From: Gonatopus flavifemur
Lineage: Eukaryota; Arthropoda; Insecta; Hymenoptera; Dryinidae
Direction of reading: 5' to 3'
Length of the DNA: 64,000 nucleotides
NCBI GenBank assembly: GCA_018340375.1
Contig: JAFFJZ010000087.1
Location: 1 to 64,000, forward strand
Numbering within the stretch: the stretch's first letter is position 1; every line of letters begins with the position of its first letter. The position numbers and the translations under genes were made by a program. The notes beneath the pieces were generated by a model, which did not search any database, was not told the origin of the DNA, and saw only the letters and a list, made by a program, of their open reading frames with translations. This document shows, piece after piece, positions 33,462 to 44,232 of this stretch.

Positions 33462-34172
33462 ACGCTTTATTTCATTTACATCAATCGACGGAACTGATTG
33501 AGGTTTCAGAGTAATTTTGAAAGGTGATGATTTATGAAAACACTCAGGTGCGAAGTGTTTAGAACATAAATACTTTACACCGGTCCACTGCAATTTGCCT
33601 TTTTGTTTTCCAACGAATTCCACCCAAGCATCATTTCTTTGTTGATCCTTTGGGAATCTGATCAGAACAAATATCCAGGACATCAATCAATCATTCAATC
33701 AAAATAAGATTATATATTTGGAATAATTTTGGTTCCATATTATAAACGGTTTGAATGATTCGAGATTGATATTAAAATATATAATCAAGAACCTTATTGA
33801 ATTCAGGGTCAACGAATCATAACTTATTAAATAAATTAATTGTTTCAAATATTAGTACTTACCTGTGAAAAGTTATATTTTTAGTATTGTCAGTCTTCTG
33901 AGAATTACAAATACTACATGAAACCATGTTTATAGTAGATGTTTATTATCGAATATTTGTTATTTCTCCGAATAATTCATGTATAAATGAAAAGAAATCA
34001 CTTAATAACATCAACATAACCAAGCATAACTTTGACATGTAAGGTTATAATGACGTACATAGATAGTAAATCTTTGATGATTTTTTCATTTTCACTAGCG
34101 ACCACTGCCAACTACATTTATAACTACCAGCTCTTGGTGGAAGGGGTTTCCGTTTCAAAGATATTCACCCCC

Positions 34173-34625
34173 ACTACCACCTAGGGATCCTTTAATGAGG
34201 GATCGGACAATCAGCTGCGGATTACGGGTTAAGCTGTAATTTCATGGGGCGTCGAGCATCGAGCGTCAACATTAGAAGGAAAGAGAAGAACTGTGTGACC
34301 TCTCTTTCTTTCTAATGTTGACGCTCGATGCTCGACGCCCCATGAAATTACAGCTTTAGTCGGCCGCCATTAGTGGGATAGGTACTGATATTGATGAAAA
34401 TATTCGAGATACATATTTAAAGTCAGCTTATTCATGTATAATACTTACAATTCAGTGAATCTGAAACATTCTTCGAACAAAGCATGTAAATACATTTGAG
34501 AAAAATGATTTTAATAAAATAACATACACTATGCATGCTTAACTAAACTATAGAAAAAACTGGAAGTATCCCACTAATGGCGACTGATTGTCCGATCCCT
34601 CATTAAAGGATCCCTAACTACCACC
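34173..34625. mobile_element. 435-bp MITE (34182-34616) with 9-bp duplication ACTACCACC
   Basis: Termini TAGGGATCCTTTAATGAGGG and its complement CATTAAAGGATCCCTA, paired over about 50 bp (GATCGGACAATCAG). Direct flanks ACTACCACC at 34173-34181 and 34617-34625. Nine-base duplications fit Mutator-like or foldback elements. A hairpin MITE is nested at 34231-34356 in the left arm. Confidence 0.8.
34231..34356. mobile_element. Hairpin MITE (TTTCATGGGGCGTCGAGC family), copy 4
   Basis: AAGCTGTAATTTCATGGGGC and its exact complement at the right; arms match almost base for base. The loop-side core is inverted relative to copies 1-3 (GAGAAGAACTGTGTGACCTC), i.e. this copy is in the opposite orientation. 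Confidence 0.9.
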
Positions 34626-34644
34626 TATGTTCCCTCTTGTTACT

Positions 34645-35004
34645 CCTTGCGTCAATGTGAACGTAAAGAACGGAAGGCTGCGCAGATCTCGTATACGATT
34701 TCTGCGCATCCGTTCTGACGTCTACGTTTCTTGTGTGTCTAGGACTTAATGGTCTAGAGACACAAGCTACGTAAACGTGAACGTAACGAACGGAAGGACG
34801 CGCAGATCTTGTATACAGTTTCTGCGCATGCTTCCGTTCCTTACGTCCACGTTTACGTAGTTTTTGTGCTTAGGCCTTAAGGCCTAAACACACAAGTCAC
34901 GTAGACGTGAACGTAAGGAACGGAAGGCCGCGCAGATCTCGTATACGGTTTCTGCGCATCCATTCTTACGTTTACGTAGCTTGTGTGTCTAGACCCTTAA
35001 GGCT
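34645..35004. repeat. Three tandem hairpins with GCGCAGATCT core
   Basis: Three successive palindromes of about 110-125 bp, each with arms ACGTAAACGTGAACGTAA, GAACGGAAGG and centre CGCAGATCTCGTATACGGTT then TCTGCGCAT (centres near 34695, 34818, 34940). Junctions are CTAGACACACAAG-type. The block ends about 240 bp before the eIF3d start codon, so it lies in the gene's upstream region. Confidence 0.8.
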
Positions 35005-35245
35005 TTCAATTTCACCCGCCGTTTAGGCGAACATTCACGGATGCTTGTTTGAGCTTGTAGCATTTTGTTCAATTTCATCCATGTTTACGTACATTGCTTG
35101 TATTCTTGGACGTTCAATTTTCCCGTCCTCACCCGTCCTCTGTTTCCGGTCTTTCTATCTTCTATAGATTGCTTCACATCGGGTGTACGTTTCGATTGTT
35201 CCATCCGTTTTACATTGATCTTTTTATCAATAAGTTGATAAAATA

Positions 35246-35528
35246 ATGACAACTAACACTGGAAATTCAGAAGATTACATTGAAGAAGAAGAAGAAGAGA
35301 AAGCTCATTTCATACCTCCGGCAATTCAACATAATCCTGATGGTTGGGGACCATGCAAATTACCAGATCAATTCAAGGATATGCCTTATCAGCCATTTTC
35401 GAAAGGAGATAGACTTGGGAAGGTAACAATGTGTTTTTTACTCGATAAACGTTATATGTATTCATACTTTTTATTTTTATAGATTTCTGATTGGACTGCT
35501 CCAGCTTATTTAGATAAAAAGTTTCCAA
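35246..35528 (+). CDS. eIF3d: Eukaryotic translation initiation factor 3 subunit D, exons 1-2 (5' part only)
   Basis: Exon 1 (35246-35422) encodes an N-terminus with an acidic run (YIEEEEEE) followed by [35 protein letters not shown], the hallmark start of eIF3d. AAG-GTAACA is the donor. Exon 2 (35483-35528) after TTTTTATAG gives [15 protein letters not shown] and ends at A-GTAAGT, phase 1. eIF3d is the cap-binding-associated subunit of the eIF3 complex in the cytoplasm. The remaining exons (several hundred residues) were not found in the next 28 kb, so either intron 2 is very long and transposon-filled or this is a 5' fragment. The acidic insertion is unlike the human start. Start choice: only ATG in frame, AATA before it. 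Confidence 0.85.
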
Positions 35529-35903
35529 GTAAGTTCATGTGCTATTCCCTTTTTTTCCAACTTTACGTACAATTGCACCTTGATAGTTCTGTGTATATTT
35601 GAAACAAAATTCATTGCAAATCACCTGCATAAAAATTGATGATAATCTTTTTTGTGAAAGTACTATATTTGATGCAGGAGGAATACATTTGAATTTCAAA
35701 ACTCTTACGCAAAATTAAGTACTCATTGTATCATTTATAATTGAAGTAATAAATGCTTTATTTTTATTTGATTAAACTCGCTTTGATTTGAGAGAATATT
35801 GTTTGATTTCAAAAGTTGCTTCTACATTTTTCTTGAACTGGAACAATATTCTCTGAATTAATAGCAACATGATTTGAGAAGACAATATATTTTTTTTGCA
35901 TAG

Positions 35904-36382
35904 ATGAAAAAACAGGTATTGAATTGAGACAACTTTTTTCTCACTGTATGTTGAGAGTAGGTAATAAAGACACAGAACTCACTGAGCTCTATAGTATATT
36001 AGACTACACAGTTCTCAGAAAACTCATCAGAATAGGAGTCTTGCACAAGAGAAATAATGCTTGTATAAGAGAATTCGAAAATTTAATAGGTCTCGAATTT
36101 CTAAATTGGAGACAGGCTAGCGTGTCTCTAGACGCAGTCTATTTAAAATCAACCAAATACATTATTGAAATATTAAATAGGTGTCTTTTGAAATGGAAAA
36201 TTTTTCAATTGGAATCCAATTTCATCAATGCATCTAAAGATTTTTTCATGGTTTCTCATAGAATTTCTCTAAAGACAAGGGTTTTGTGGCTATATAAACC
36301 TTTCCATATAATTCATCAAGATGTGAGCAATTCTACAGCTTTGATAATTGCAAAATTATTTTTGAAGAAATATCAGTGCTAA
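35904..36382 (+). CDS. Unassigned open frame of about 158 codons
   Basis: Open from an acceptor-like TTTTTTGCATAG at 35903 (DEKTGIELRQLFSH onwards) to TAA at 36380. Mixed hydrophobic/basic composition, no recognised domain, no ATG before 35946. Lying in the putative intron 2 of eIF3d, it may be a relic of another transposon or chance. No function proposed. Confidence 0.25.
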
Positions 36383-37628
36383 GTCACTATCAAAGTTGTG
36401 TATATATAAGATTCCACATAATTCAAATAGATGTGAAATCTTATTTTGACGTACTGTTGAGAATTTTTACACAAATTTAATGAGTACTTTTTCAAAGGAT
36501 GATCCAAAGTAATTCCTATAACGAATCCTGAATTGAATGAAATTGGACATTTAGGACACGAGTTGGTTATGTTTGATGATTCAAAATTCAAGGTGCAGAT
36601 TCCTAAAATGTTCCAATTCTATATGAATTACTTTTCTGTTACTTATGATCTATTCAATGCTACCAATGGTGGAGATAGAATTATTAGTTGTATCTATTTC
36701 TTTACGATGAATCAAATTTAAATTACTAGTTGAAATTTGTCCATTTTTATTGTAATTTTGGGGCAGCGAAATTAATTCATTCCAATGAAAAGATTTTGGA
36801 AACCAGTTTTGTGAAATAAATTGTACTATTAGAAGAGAGAAACCCACCGTAAACCTGTTTCATACAGATGGTTCAATCATGTCAATGAATATCGTTGCAG
36901 CATATTTTAATCATGTTGATGTACCTTTGACTGCTTTACTCACCAAATACAGGGTGGCCATTTTCTGGAAAACTGGAGAAGTCCGGGAATTTGTGAGGTC
37001 GGGAAAATCAGAGAAATCAGGGAATTTTTATGAATCCCTCAAAATATTTATCCATTTATATTTAATTCGTTTCCTCGATAATGGTAATAATAATGAAACA
37101 TGATTCAGTCGAATTTTCATTTGTCAAATTAAAAAACTGAGCAATGAAAACCTTTGTTTATTATCAGTGATCAACATCTAATTCTCATGGTGTTGAAATA
37201 TTCAATATTAATACCCTTTGCTCACGGCGAAATTTTTCACTCATTAGGAGTGTTGCAATTCAAAATCAGGTCTTAATGGACGACATCGCTGAGGAAAAAT
37301 TTTCGAGAATAATAAAGTTTTTTTTATCGAACGCTCGCAAAACATTTTCAATTGATTCAGATAAATATCTATTGAATGAATCAAATGTTCATTCAATCAA
37401 CTAAGTATTTAATGTTTTACAAAATATTTTGTTGATAAGATAGGATATTTAATTGATTCAATAAAATTTTATCTAAATCACTCGAGTATTTTTTTTGTGA
37501 CTATTCAATCAAATATTTCATATTTCCCAAAAATTTTTTGCCTCAGCGTCGATGTTTAGGAATCACTCACATTGTGACTTGATGAAAGATTCTTTGGGCA
37601 TCCAATATGTAATTATTTTCAGTTCAGG
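36383..37628. other. AT-rich stretch with a CAGGGTGGCC repeat fragment
   Basis: No gene recognised. At 36952-37060 TACAGGGTGGCCATTTTCTG with GGGAATTTG and TCAGGGAATTTTTATG echoes matches the style of repeats at 53275 and 55857 (AGTCAGGGAAA). Confidence 0.4.
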
Positions 37629-37827
37629 AGATACTAGTGGCGTGGCAGCAGCCAAATTTTTCATGTAAGATTTCTCCAAAATACTTTGATATTTTCAAAA
37701 CATCGCTCTATACAGCATTTGTATAGACATTCAAGAAATGCTGTATAGAGCGATATTTTGAAAATATAAAAGTATTTTGGAGAAATCTTACACGAAAGAT
37801 TTGGCTGAAGTCCCGGCACTAGTATCC
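37629..37827. mobile_element. About 200-bp hairpin MITE, GATACTAGTG termini
   Basis: Arms GTAAGATTTCTCCAAAATAC, ATATTTTCAAAA and ATCGCTCTATACAGCATT are mirrored after a loop near 37730. Outer ends GATACTAGTGGCG and CGGCACTAGTATC. Confidence 0.8.
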
Positions 37828-38217
37828 CTTCGAGGGTCATGGAGCATTAGGAAACGGACAAAATTTTGCTACATAGTTTTTAAATGACTAAGCAATGATT
37901 ACAAATTTCAAATATATAGCAATAAAGTGCACTGCTAGAATTTAGCTTTAAATATAAATCCAAAGCCCAAAACATGTTCCTAAACATGAGAAAGTAAGTT
38001 CTAAAAATGATTGATGTTTGTAGGTTAATATGTTTTTAATCGTTTGCATGATTTTTGCGAATCATTTATAGTTCCAAGTTCATATTCAAAGCTCAATTTT
38101 AGCAATGTACTTCATCATTGCGGATTTAAAATTTTTATTTATTGCTTAGTTGATCAAAAAGTACGTAGCAAAATTTTGCCCATTCCTTGAAGGACTCCAT
38201 GGTCCCTCATTGAACTC
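37828..38217. mobile_element. About 390-bp MITE with CATGGAG termini
   Basis: GAGGGTCATGGAGCATTAGG, ACAAAATTTTGCTAC and ACTAAGCAATGA at the left are mirrored at 38140-38217 (TTGCTTAGT, GTAGCAAAATTTTGCCC, CCATGGTCCCTC). AT-rich interior. Confidence 0.6.
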
Positions 38218-39976
38218 ATATTGAATTCTCTTTCATTGTTATAACGAAGACTGGTCCAGAATTCTTCGAAAATTGCTCATATATACAGGATGATCATTTG
38301 TGCTGCTTGGGTATGTATAGAATTGCGGTTTCAAAAATGGTACGTAATGATAAATTCATGTATGGATTATTTTTACGCCATTTTAATCACGATATGCAGT
38401 TTTTGTTAGCCTTTCTCCATGCCTGTACTTTCGGTTTTTACATGAAAATAATGAAATTATTCTCAATCATTTGAATAAATGTTGCAAGGAATTTCTAATG
38501 ATTCCAGATAATTTAAAATTATCTTATTGTAATATTTATAATGATATGTAATTCCACTGCAAAGTAATTTGGTAAAAACTTTTCATTCTTTATGAATTTC
38601 CCAATTCATAAATAAATTAGTAATAGTAAATGAACTTTATTTTTAGAAAGAATATATACACAAAGAAGAAATTTGTACATTAGTGATTTTAGATTAATTG
38701 TTTCTAATGTGGAGAAGACAAATAAATTATAAGATTTTTCGTAATTTGTCAATGAATTGAGGCATTTATGAGAAATTATGCAAGATTATGTGAATACATT
38801 ATTTTTTAAATGAAATCGATTGTTCGTTTCATCAACATGGACATCTACTAATTGATGGGATATATGGATTTCTAATCAAGTCCTGACTATTATTTTATAA
38901 GGTCAGGGGAAAATGGAACAACAGTTTAGAAAACCGGGGAGAGTCAAGGATTCTTTTTCCAAAGCAATAGTGGCCAACTTGAGCAAATAATTATTTTTGT
39001 GATATCTCTTCAGTGAAACATCAGGGTGGATAGTGATCCTGGATTCCTAGGATTCCTGGAATTGTTCTGGAATTTGGGTTGTCCTTGTAAAAATCCAGGA
39101 AAATCTTGGATTTTCGTTTTGTGTCTTGGAATTTTTTTGAAATTCAAAAAAGTTCGTTTTTTGTTAGAACTGTTTTATATTTGAGATTGAGGTTACGAAT
39201 TTTTATGAATTTTGTCCGTCTGTGGGAATTTTCTGGTTCACGTTTACTTCTTTCAGAGTGAGACAAATGATTCCTCTTGCAATTTGTTTAGCTCATTGAG
39301 TATACGAGGCCTATTGATTTGGATACTGATTGGATTTTGAAAATATGGCAGGAGAATGAATTTTGCTGACGGTTTGTGATTCAATATTTTATAACTCCGA
39401 TGAAAATGCACAGATCGAAATGAATTCCGTCAAGAAAATCTTCATCTAGATGAGAGAATTGAAAGATGAGAGTTGCGCCGAGGAAAATTGTATATCTGGA
39501 TGTATTTGGATCAATTGAACTTATTTAAACTGAATTTCTATTTAAATATGAACCCGATGACATTTCAGTTGGATCAAATGAGAAATTTATTATACCCGAA
39601 TAAATTTTTATCCATTTCAAACAACATTTACTGAGATCAAGTGAAATTTGCTAAGAAGCAATGAAATGTCTGGGACCCTGAGAAAAAAAGATTCGATAAA
39701 TCAAATAAGATTTATGTATACTAACTCGTATGCTTGGATACGGCCTGAGAAATATGCATTAACATTTATTTCATCAAATAGTTGATGAATACAACACATA
39801 TTTCTATGAAGCTGAAGCTAGCGAACGCGTGGTGTTGGTTGAAAGTGGACTGTACTTGAATGTCTTGATAAATTTGAAGTTGATTGTTCGACAGTTGAAT
39901 AAGAAGAAATGAATCAAACTAGAGCATTCTTATAGATTTTGAATTGTTGAATCGACTCAAATAGAATTCAATGTGA
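38218..39976. other. AT-rich gene-free stretch
   Basis: No coding frame with family resemblance. A CCAGGAAAATCTTGG/AGGATTCCTGGAATT-rich segment at 39030-39130 and TACAGGATGATCATTTGTGC at 38284 look like repeat remnants. Otherwise nothing is seen. Confidence 0.4.
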
Positions 39977-40597
39977 AAAAATACAAGGTATATTAAGTGA
40001 TCTAGGCATTTTTATCTAACTGCACTGGGAGTTAGTGCGTATTTTTTTGCTATTTTTTTGCCATTTTTTGCCGTAGGGAAAAAATTTTTTGCTTTGGCCG
40101 TTCCAAAGATACGGCGAGTTAGATAGCTTAAGATTAAGGTATCTAGCAATCGACATAGACTGAGAACGTGAGGACTATGCGGAGGAAGAACTACACCATA
40201 ATTTTTTGCCAACTTTTTGCTGCAAGATAGGATATGTGGAAAAAAAATTCGATCCCAATTTTTTTTTCTCCTCTGGATCGTATACTGAGAAGATAAGTAC
40301 GCGAAGATAGGATTCACATATGGAGTATGTTGTGTTGAGAACGGAAGATATAAATTAGATGGACTTGGTAAGAAACATATACGAGCCGGATGAGGTTCAT
40401 GAATTGAGCATGTATGGGTCATACATGATCCATATAGAGGGTGTGTGAGATGTATCTGATGGATCATGTATGGATCATGCAGCATCCTCTCAAATTGTTA
40501 TCCTGACATCTGACAACCTCTGTGATACTTTGCTATCATATAGCACCAGAGGAGATTTTTTTGTGAATGTCTAGCATCATCCGGGAACCTGATTGAT

Positions 40598-41405
40598 ATT
40601 TATGCTACCACTTAGCACCGACTTGGAATTTTTTGCTACCATCTAGCAACCATTCTGAATTTTTTGCTACCATCTAGCATCGACTTAGAATTATTTGCTG
40701 TCATCTAGCAACGTTTTGGAATTATTTGCTACCATCTAGCGACCATTCTGAATTTTTTGCTACCATCTAGCATCGACTTAGAATTATTTGCTGTCATCTA
40801 GCCACGTTTTGGAATCATTTGCTACCATCTAGCATCGATTTGGAATTTTTTGCTACCATCTAGCATCGACTTAGAATTATTTGCTGTCATCTAGCAACGT
40901 TTTGGAATCATTTGCTACCATTTAGCAACGTTTTGGAATTATTTGCTACCATCTAGCAACCATTCTAAATTTTTTGCCACCATCTAGCATCGACTTAGAA
41001 TTATTTGCTGTCATCTAGCAACGTTTTGGAATTTTTTGCCACCATCTAGCATCGACTTAGAATTATTTGCTGGCATCTAGCAGCGGTTTGGAATCATTTG
41101 CTACCATCTAGCAACCATTCTGAATTTTTTGCTACCATCTAGCAACGTTTTGGAATTATTTGCTACCATCTAGCATCGACTTGGAATTTTTTGCTACCAT
41201 CTAGCAACCATTCTGAATTTTTTGCTACCATCTAGCATCGACTTAGAATTTGTTGCTGTTATCTAGCAACGTTTTGGAATTATTTGCTACCATCTAGCAA
41301 CCATTCTGAATTTTTTGCTACCATCCAGCATCGACTTAGAATTATTTTCTGTCAGCCAGCAACGTTTTGGAATAATTTGCTACCATCTAGCAACCATTCT
41401 GAATT
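40598..41405 (+). repeat. Tandem 31-bp repeats, direct arm (about 26 units)
   Basis: Unit GAATTWTTTGCT-RYCATCTAG plus a variable 10-mer. Three variants cycle in order: CAACCATTCT, CATCGACTTA, CAACGTTTTG, giving a 93-bp higher-order unit. Linkers are correlated: GCTGTC precedes only the CAACGTTTTG variant. Confidence 0.9.
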
Positions 41406-41410
41406 TTGTT

Positions 41411-42525
41411 AGCAAACGTTGCTAGATGACAGCAAGAAATTCAGAATGGTTGCTAGATGGTAGCAAATCATTCCAAAACGTTGCTAGATGACAGCAAAAA
41501 ATTCCAAGTCGATGCTAGATGGTAGCAAATAATTCTAAGACGTTGCTAGATGGTAGCAAAAAATTCAGAATGGTTGCTAGATGGTAGCAAATAATTCCAG
41601 AACGTTGCTAGATGACAGCAAAAAATTTTAAGTCGATGCTAGATGGTAGCACAAAATTCCAAGTCGATGCAAGATGGTAGCAAATAATTCCAAAACCTTG
41701 CTAGATGACAGCAAATAATTCTAAGTCGATGCTAGATGGTAGCAAAAAATTCAGAATGGTTGCTAGATGGTAGCAAATAATTCCAAAACGTTGCTAGATG
41801 ACAGCAAATAATTCTAAGTCGATGCTAGATGGTGGCAAAAAATTTAGAATGGTTGCTAGATGGTAGCAAATTATTCCAAAACGCTGCTAGATGGCAGCAA
41901 ATAATTCTAAGTCGTTGCTAGATGGTAACAAAAAATTCAGAATGGTTGCTAGATGGTAGCAAATAATTCCAAAACGTTGCTAGATGACAGAAAGAAATTC
42001 TAAGTGGATGCTAGATGGTAGCACAAAATTTAGAATGGTTGCTAGATGGTAGCAAAAAATTCAGAATGGTTGCTAGATGGTAGCAAATAATTCCAAAACG
42101 TTGCTAGATGACAGCAAAACATTCCAAGTCGATGCTAGATGGTAGCAAAAAATTCAAAATGGTTGCTAGATGGTAGCAAAAAATTCCAAGTCGATGCTAG
42201 ATGGTAGCAAATGATTCCAAAACGTTGATAGATGACAGCAAATAATTCTAAGTCGATGCTAGATGGTAGCAAAAAATTCAGAATGGTTGCTAGATAGTAG
42301 CAAATTATTTCAAAACGTTGCTAGATGCCAGCAAATAATTCTAAGTCGATGCTAGATGGTAGCAAAAAATTCAGAATGGTCGCTAGATGGTATCAAATAA
42401 TTCCAAAACGTTGCTAGATGACAGCAAATAATTCTAAGTCGATGCCAGATGGTAGCAAAAAATTCAGAATGGTTGCTAGATGGTAGCAAAAAATTCCAAG
42501 TCGGTGCTAAGTGGTAGCATAAATA
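41411..42525 (-). repeat. Tandem 31-bp repeats, inverted arm (about 36 units)
   Basis: Same three-variant cycle on the opposite strand, about ten units longer than the direct arm. Occasional skipped variants show unequal exchange. Confidence 0.9.
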
Positions 42526-43156
42526 TCAATCAGGTTCCCGGATGGTATGGAAATCAGCCCAGAGGATGCTAGACATTCACAAAAAAATCTCCTCTGGTGC
42601 TATATGATAGCAAAGTATCACAGAGGTTGTCAGATGTCAGGATAACAATTTGAGAGGATGCTGCATGATCCATCAGATACATCTCACACATCCTTTATAT
42701 GGGTCATGTATGACCCATACATGCTCAATTCATGAACCTCATCCGGCTCGTATATGTTTCTTACCAAGTCCATCTGATTTATATCTTCCGTTCTCAACAC
42801 AACATGCTCCATATGTGAATCCTATCTTTGCGTACTTATCTTCTCAGTATACGATCCAGAGGAGAAAAAAAAATTGGGATCGATTTTTTTTTTCCACATA
42901 TCCTATCTTGCAGCAAAAAGTTGGCAAAAAATTATGGTGTAGTTCTTCCTCCGCATAGTCCTCACGTTCTCAGTCTATGTCGATTGCTAGATACCTTAAT
43001 CTTAAGCTATCTAACTCGCCGTATCTTTGGAACGGCCAAAGCAAAAAAATTTTTCCCTACGGCAAAAAATGGCAAAAAAATAGCAAAAAAATACGCACTA
43101 ACTCCCAGTGCAGTTAGATAAAAATGCCTAGATCACTTAATATACCTAAAAATACA

Positions 43157-44006
43157 TCCGTTGATGAGTTTCTATGAGTTGAACATATGAATGAGTATTC
43201 GGAAGTATACGGAAAGGAAGTTGAGTGTGGTTTGCAGACCTATGGAGCTACTTGAGTCAGGATTTCTGGACATTTTCCGATAGTTCATAGTTTAAGAGAG
43301 AAGTGATAGCCTTGGCATTAATTTACGCCAAATTTGAAATATGAGGGGTACAATTCCGTAAAAAATATGGATTTCGACGAAAATTACAGTGTGTCAAATT
43401 TTGCATACCCGTGAAACAGGAAGAAAATTTTTTTTTCTGTTTTTCGAAATTCCGGCTTTGTACAGACCTAGACAAACCTTCAAAGATTCATTCCTGAAAA
43501 TTTCAGACGTTTTTATGCGTTCAGTCTTGAGTATTTTGGTCGGGAAGAAATGCTACCAGATGGAGCCACGTATGCGCTCGTATCCACTTGATGCGAGAGC
43601 GAAACTACGTATTCGTAACCGTTCCCAACCAATGATGTGTGTGCGTGCGCAGTACGTTTTCATTATTTCCTTGGGGAAAGAATAAGGGGAGTAGTGAGAC
43701 GCTTGAGAAATAGCATCAAGTTGATTATATGCATAAGGACGTTCACTATTTTAGCGAACTCGGACAAAAAGTATCGTATGTTCTTCGGGAGGGAAATGAT
43801 TTTCACCTCATGTGATTTTTGCCCTCGCTTCGCTCGGGCAACAACCGTCACCCTCGGTGAAAATCACTCATTCCCTTGACGGCAGTACAGACGTTTCAAA
43901 GGATCATGTATGTTTTAAGGAGATTTGCGGCCGTATAAATGACATTTTTCCATTTGTATTCAAAACAAAAGAAACAGTTTTTTCACAATCTACACTGAAT
44001 TGATTA
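43157..44006. other. Gene-free stretch
   Basis: Overlapping short frames on both strands with no family resemblance. A GCCCTCGCTTCGCTCGGGC palindrome at about 43821 is the only structured motif noticed. Confidence 0.35.
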
Positions 44007-44232
44007 GAGATGTATAGTTGGTGTAAAAAGCCCATCAACAGTTCTAACGGAAATATCTTTTTATAATATGTTATTGCTGTTGTTTGAGAATTTGTAACTT
44101 ATCAGAATGATGGAAGGCACATTCATGGTTGTATACAGTCTGAGAAAAATATTTGAAAATCGTTAATAACAACATATTTCAAGATATTTCCGTTAGAACT
44201 GTTGATGTACTTCTTACACCGACTATACACAT
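44007..44232. mobile_element. About 225-bp MITE, GATGTATAG termini
   Basis: GATGTATAGTTGGTGTAAAA and ATCAACAGTTCTAACGGAAA at the left are mirrored by TTTCCGTTAGAACTGTTGAT and CGACTATACACATC at the right. AT-rich interior. Confidence 0.75.

Larger units (their letters stand above)
30220..33927 (-). pseudogene. THAP-domain P-element-type transposase gene, spliced and degenerate
   Basis: Exon 1 (33927-33863) starts MVSCSICNSQKT and ends at AG-GTAAG. Exon 2 (33657-33462) gives FHR-FPKDQQRNDAWVEF, YLCSKHFAPECFH and QSVPSI: together a full THAP finger (C-x2-C, C-x2-H, final P). Exon 3 begins at 32221 (VNRLKARVV), encodes an acidic then coiled-coil segment and runs to 30220. It is broken by frameshifts near 32005 and 31930, TAA at 31893-31891 and a T-run slip near 31735. 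The catalytic region follows P/THAP9 order: FNEMSIRKHI (the usual Asp is Asn), VTCDGLSSN (Asp kept) and SQDHLEFFFGRIRSKGG (Glu kept). It ends at a donor-like GAG-GTGAG; the last exon was not found. Dead transposase or decayed domesticated gene. Confidence 0.85.
39986..43147. mobile_element. 3162-bp foldback element with 31-bp repeats and 9-bp duplication
   Basis: Termini AGGTATATTAAGTGATCTAG and its complement, flanked by AAAAATACA at 39977-39985 and 43148-43156. Outer arms of about 510 bp are nearly identical in inverted sense (39986-40495 and 42640-43147). Inner arms are tandem 31-bp repeats, direct at 40598-41405 and inverted at 41411-42525, with no central spacer. This closely matches the architecture of Drosophila FB elements (31-bp inner repeats, 9-bp duplication). 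It has no transposase, so mobilisation must be in trans. Open frames in the arms (starting HDPYMIHQIHLTHPL) are present in both arms only because the arms are copies. Confidence 0.92.

Noticed and set aside
35904..36382. Third exon of eIF3d
   Set aside because: The translation shows none of the conserved eIF3d text expected after exon 2, and the phase does not support it.
40598..42525. CRISPR-like array (31-bp regular repeats)
   Set aside because: Units abut with no unique spacers, the variable 10-mers are three recurring variants, the array is mirrored, and the DNA is eukaryotic.
40012..43121. Conserved protein in both arms (frames starting near HDPYMIHQIHLTHPL)
   Set aside because: The two frames match because the arms are inverted copies; there is no domain, and sequence similarity is equally high outside the frame.
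43637..43879. Coding frames on both strands near 43.7 kb
   Set aside because: Overlapping opposite-strand frames without domain or splice support.
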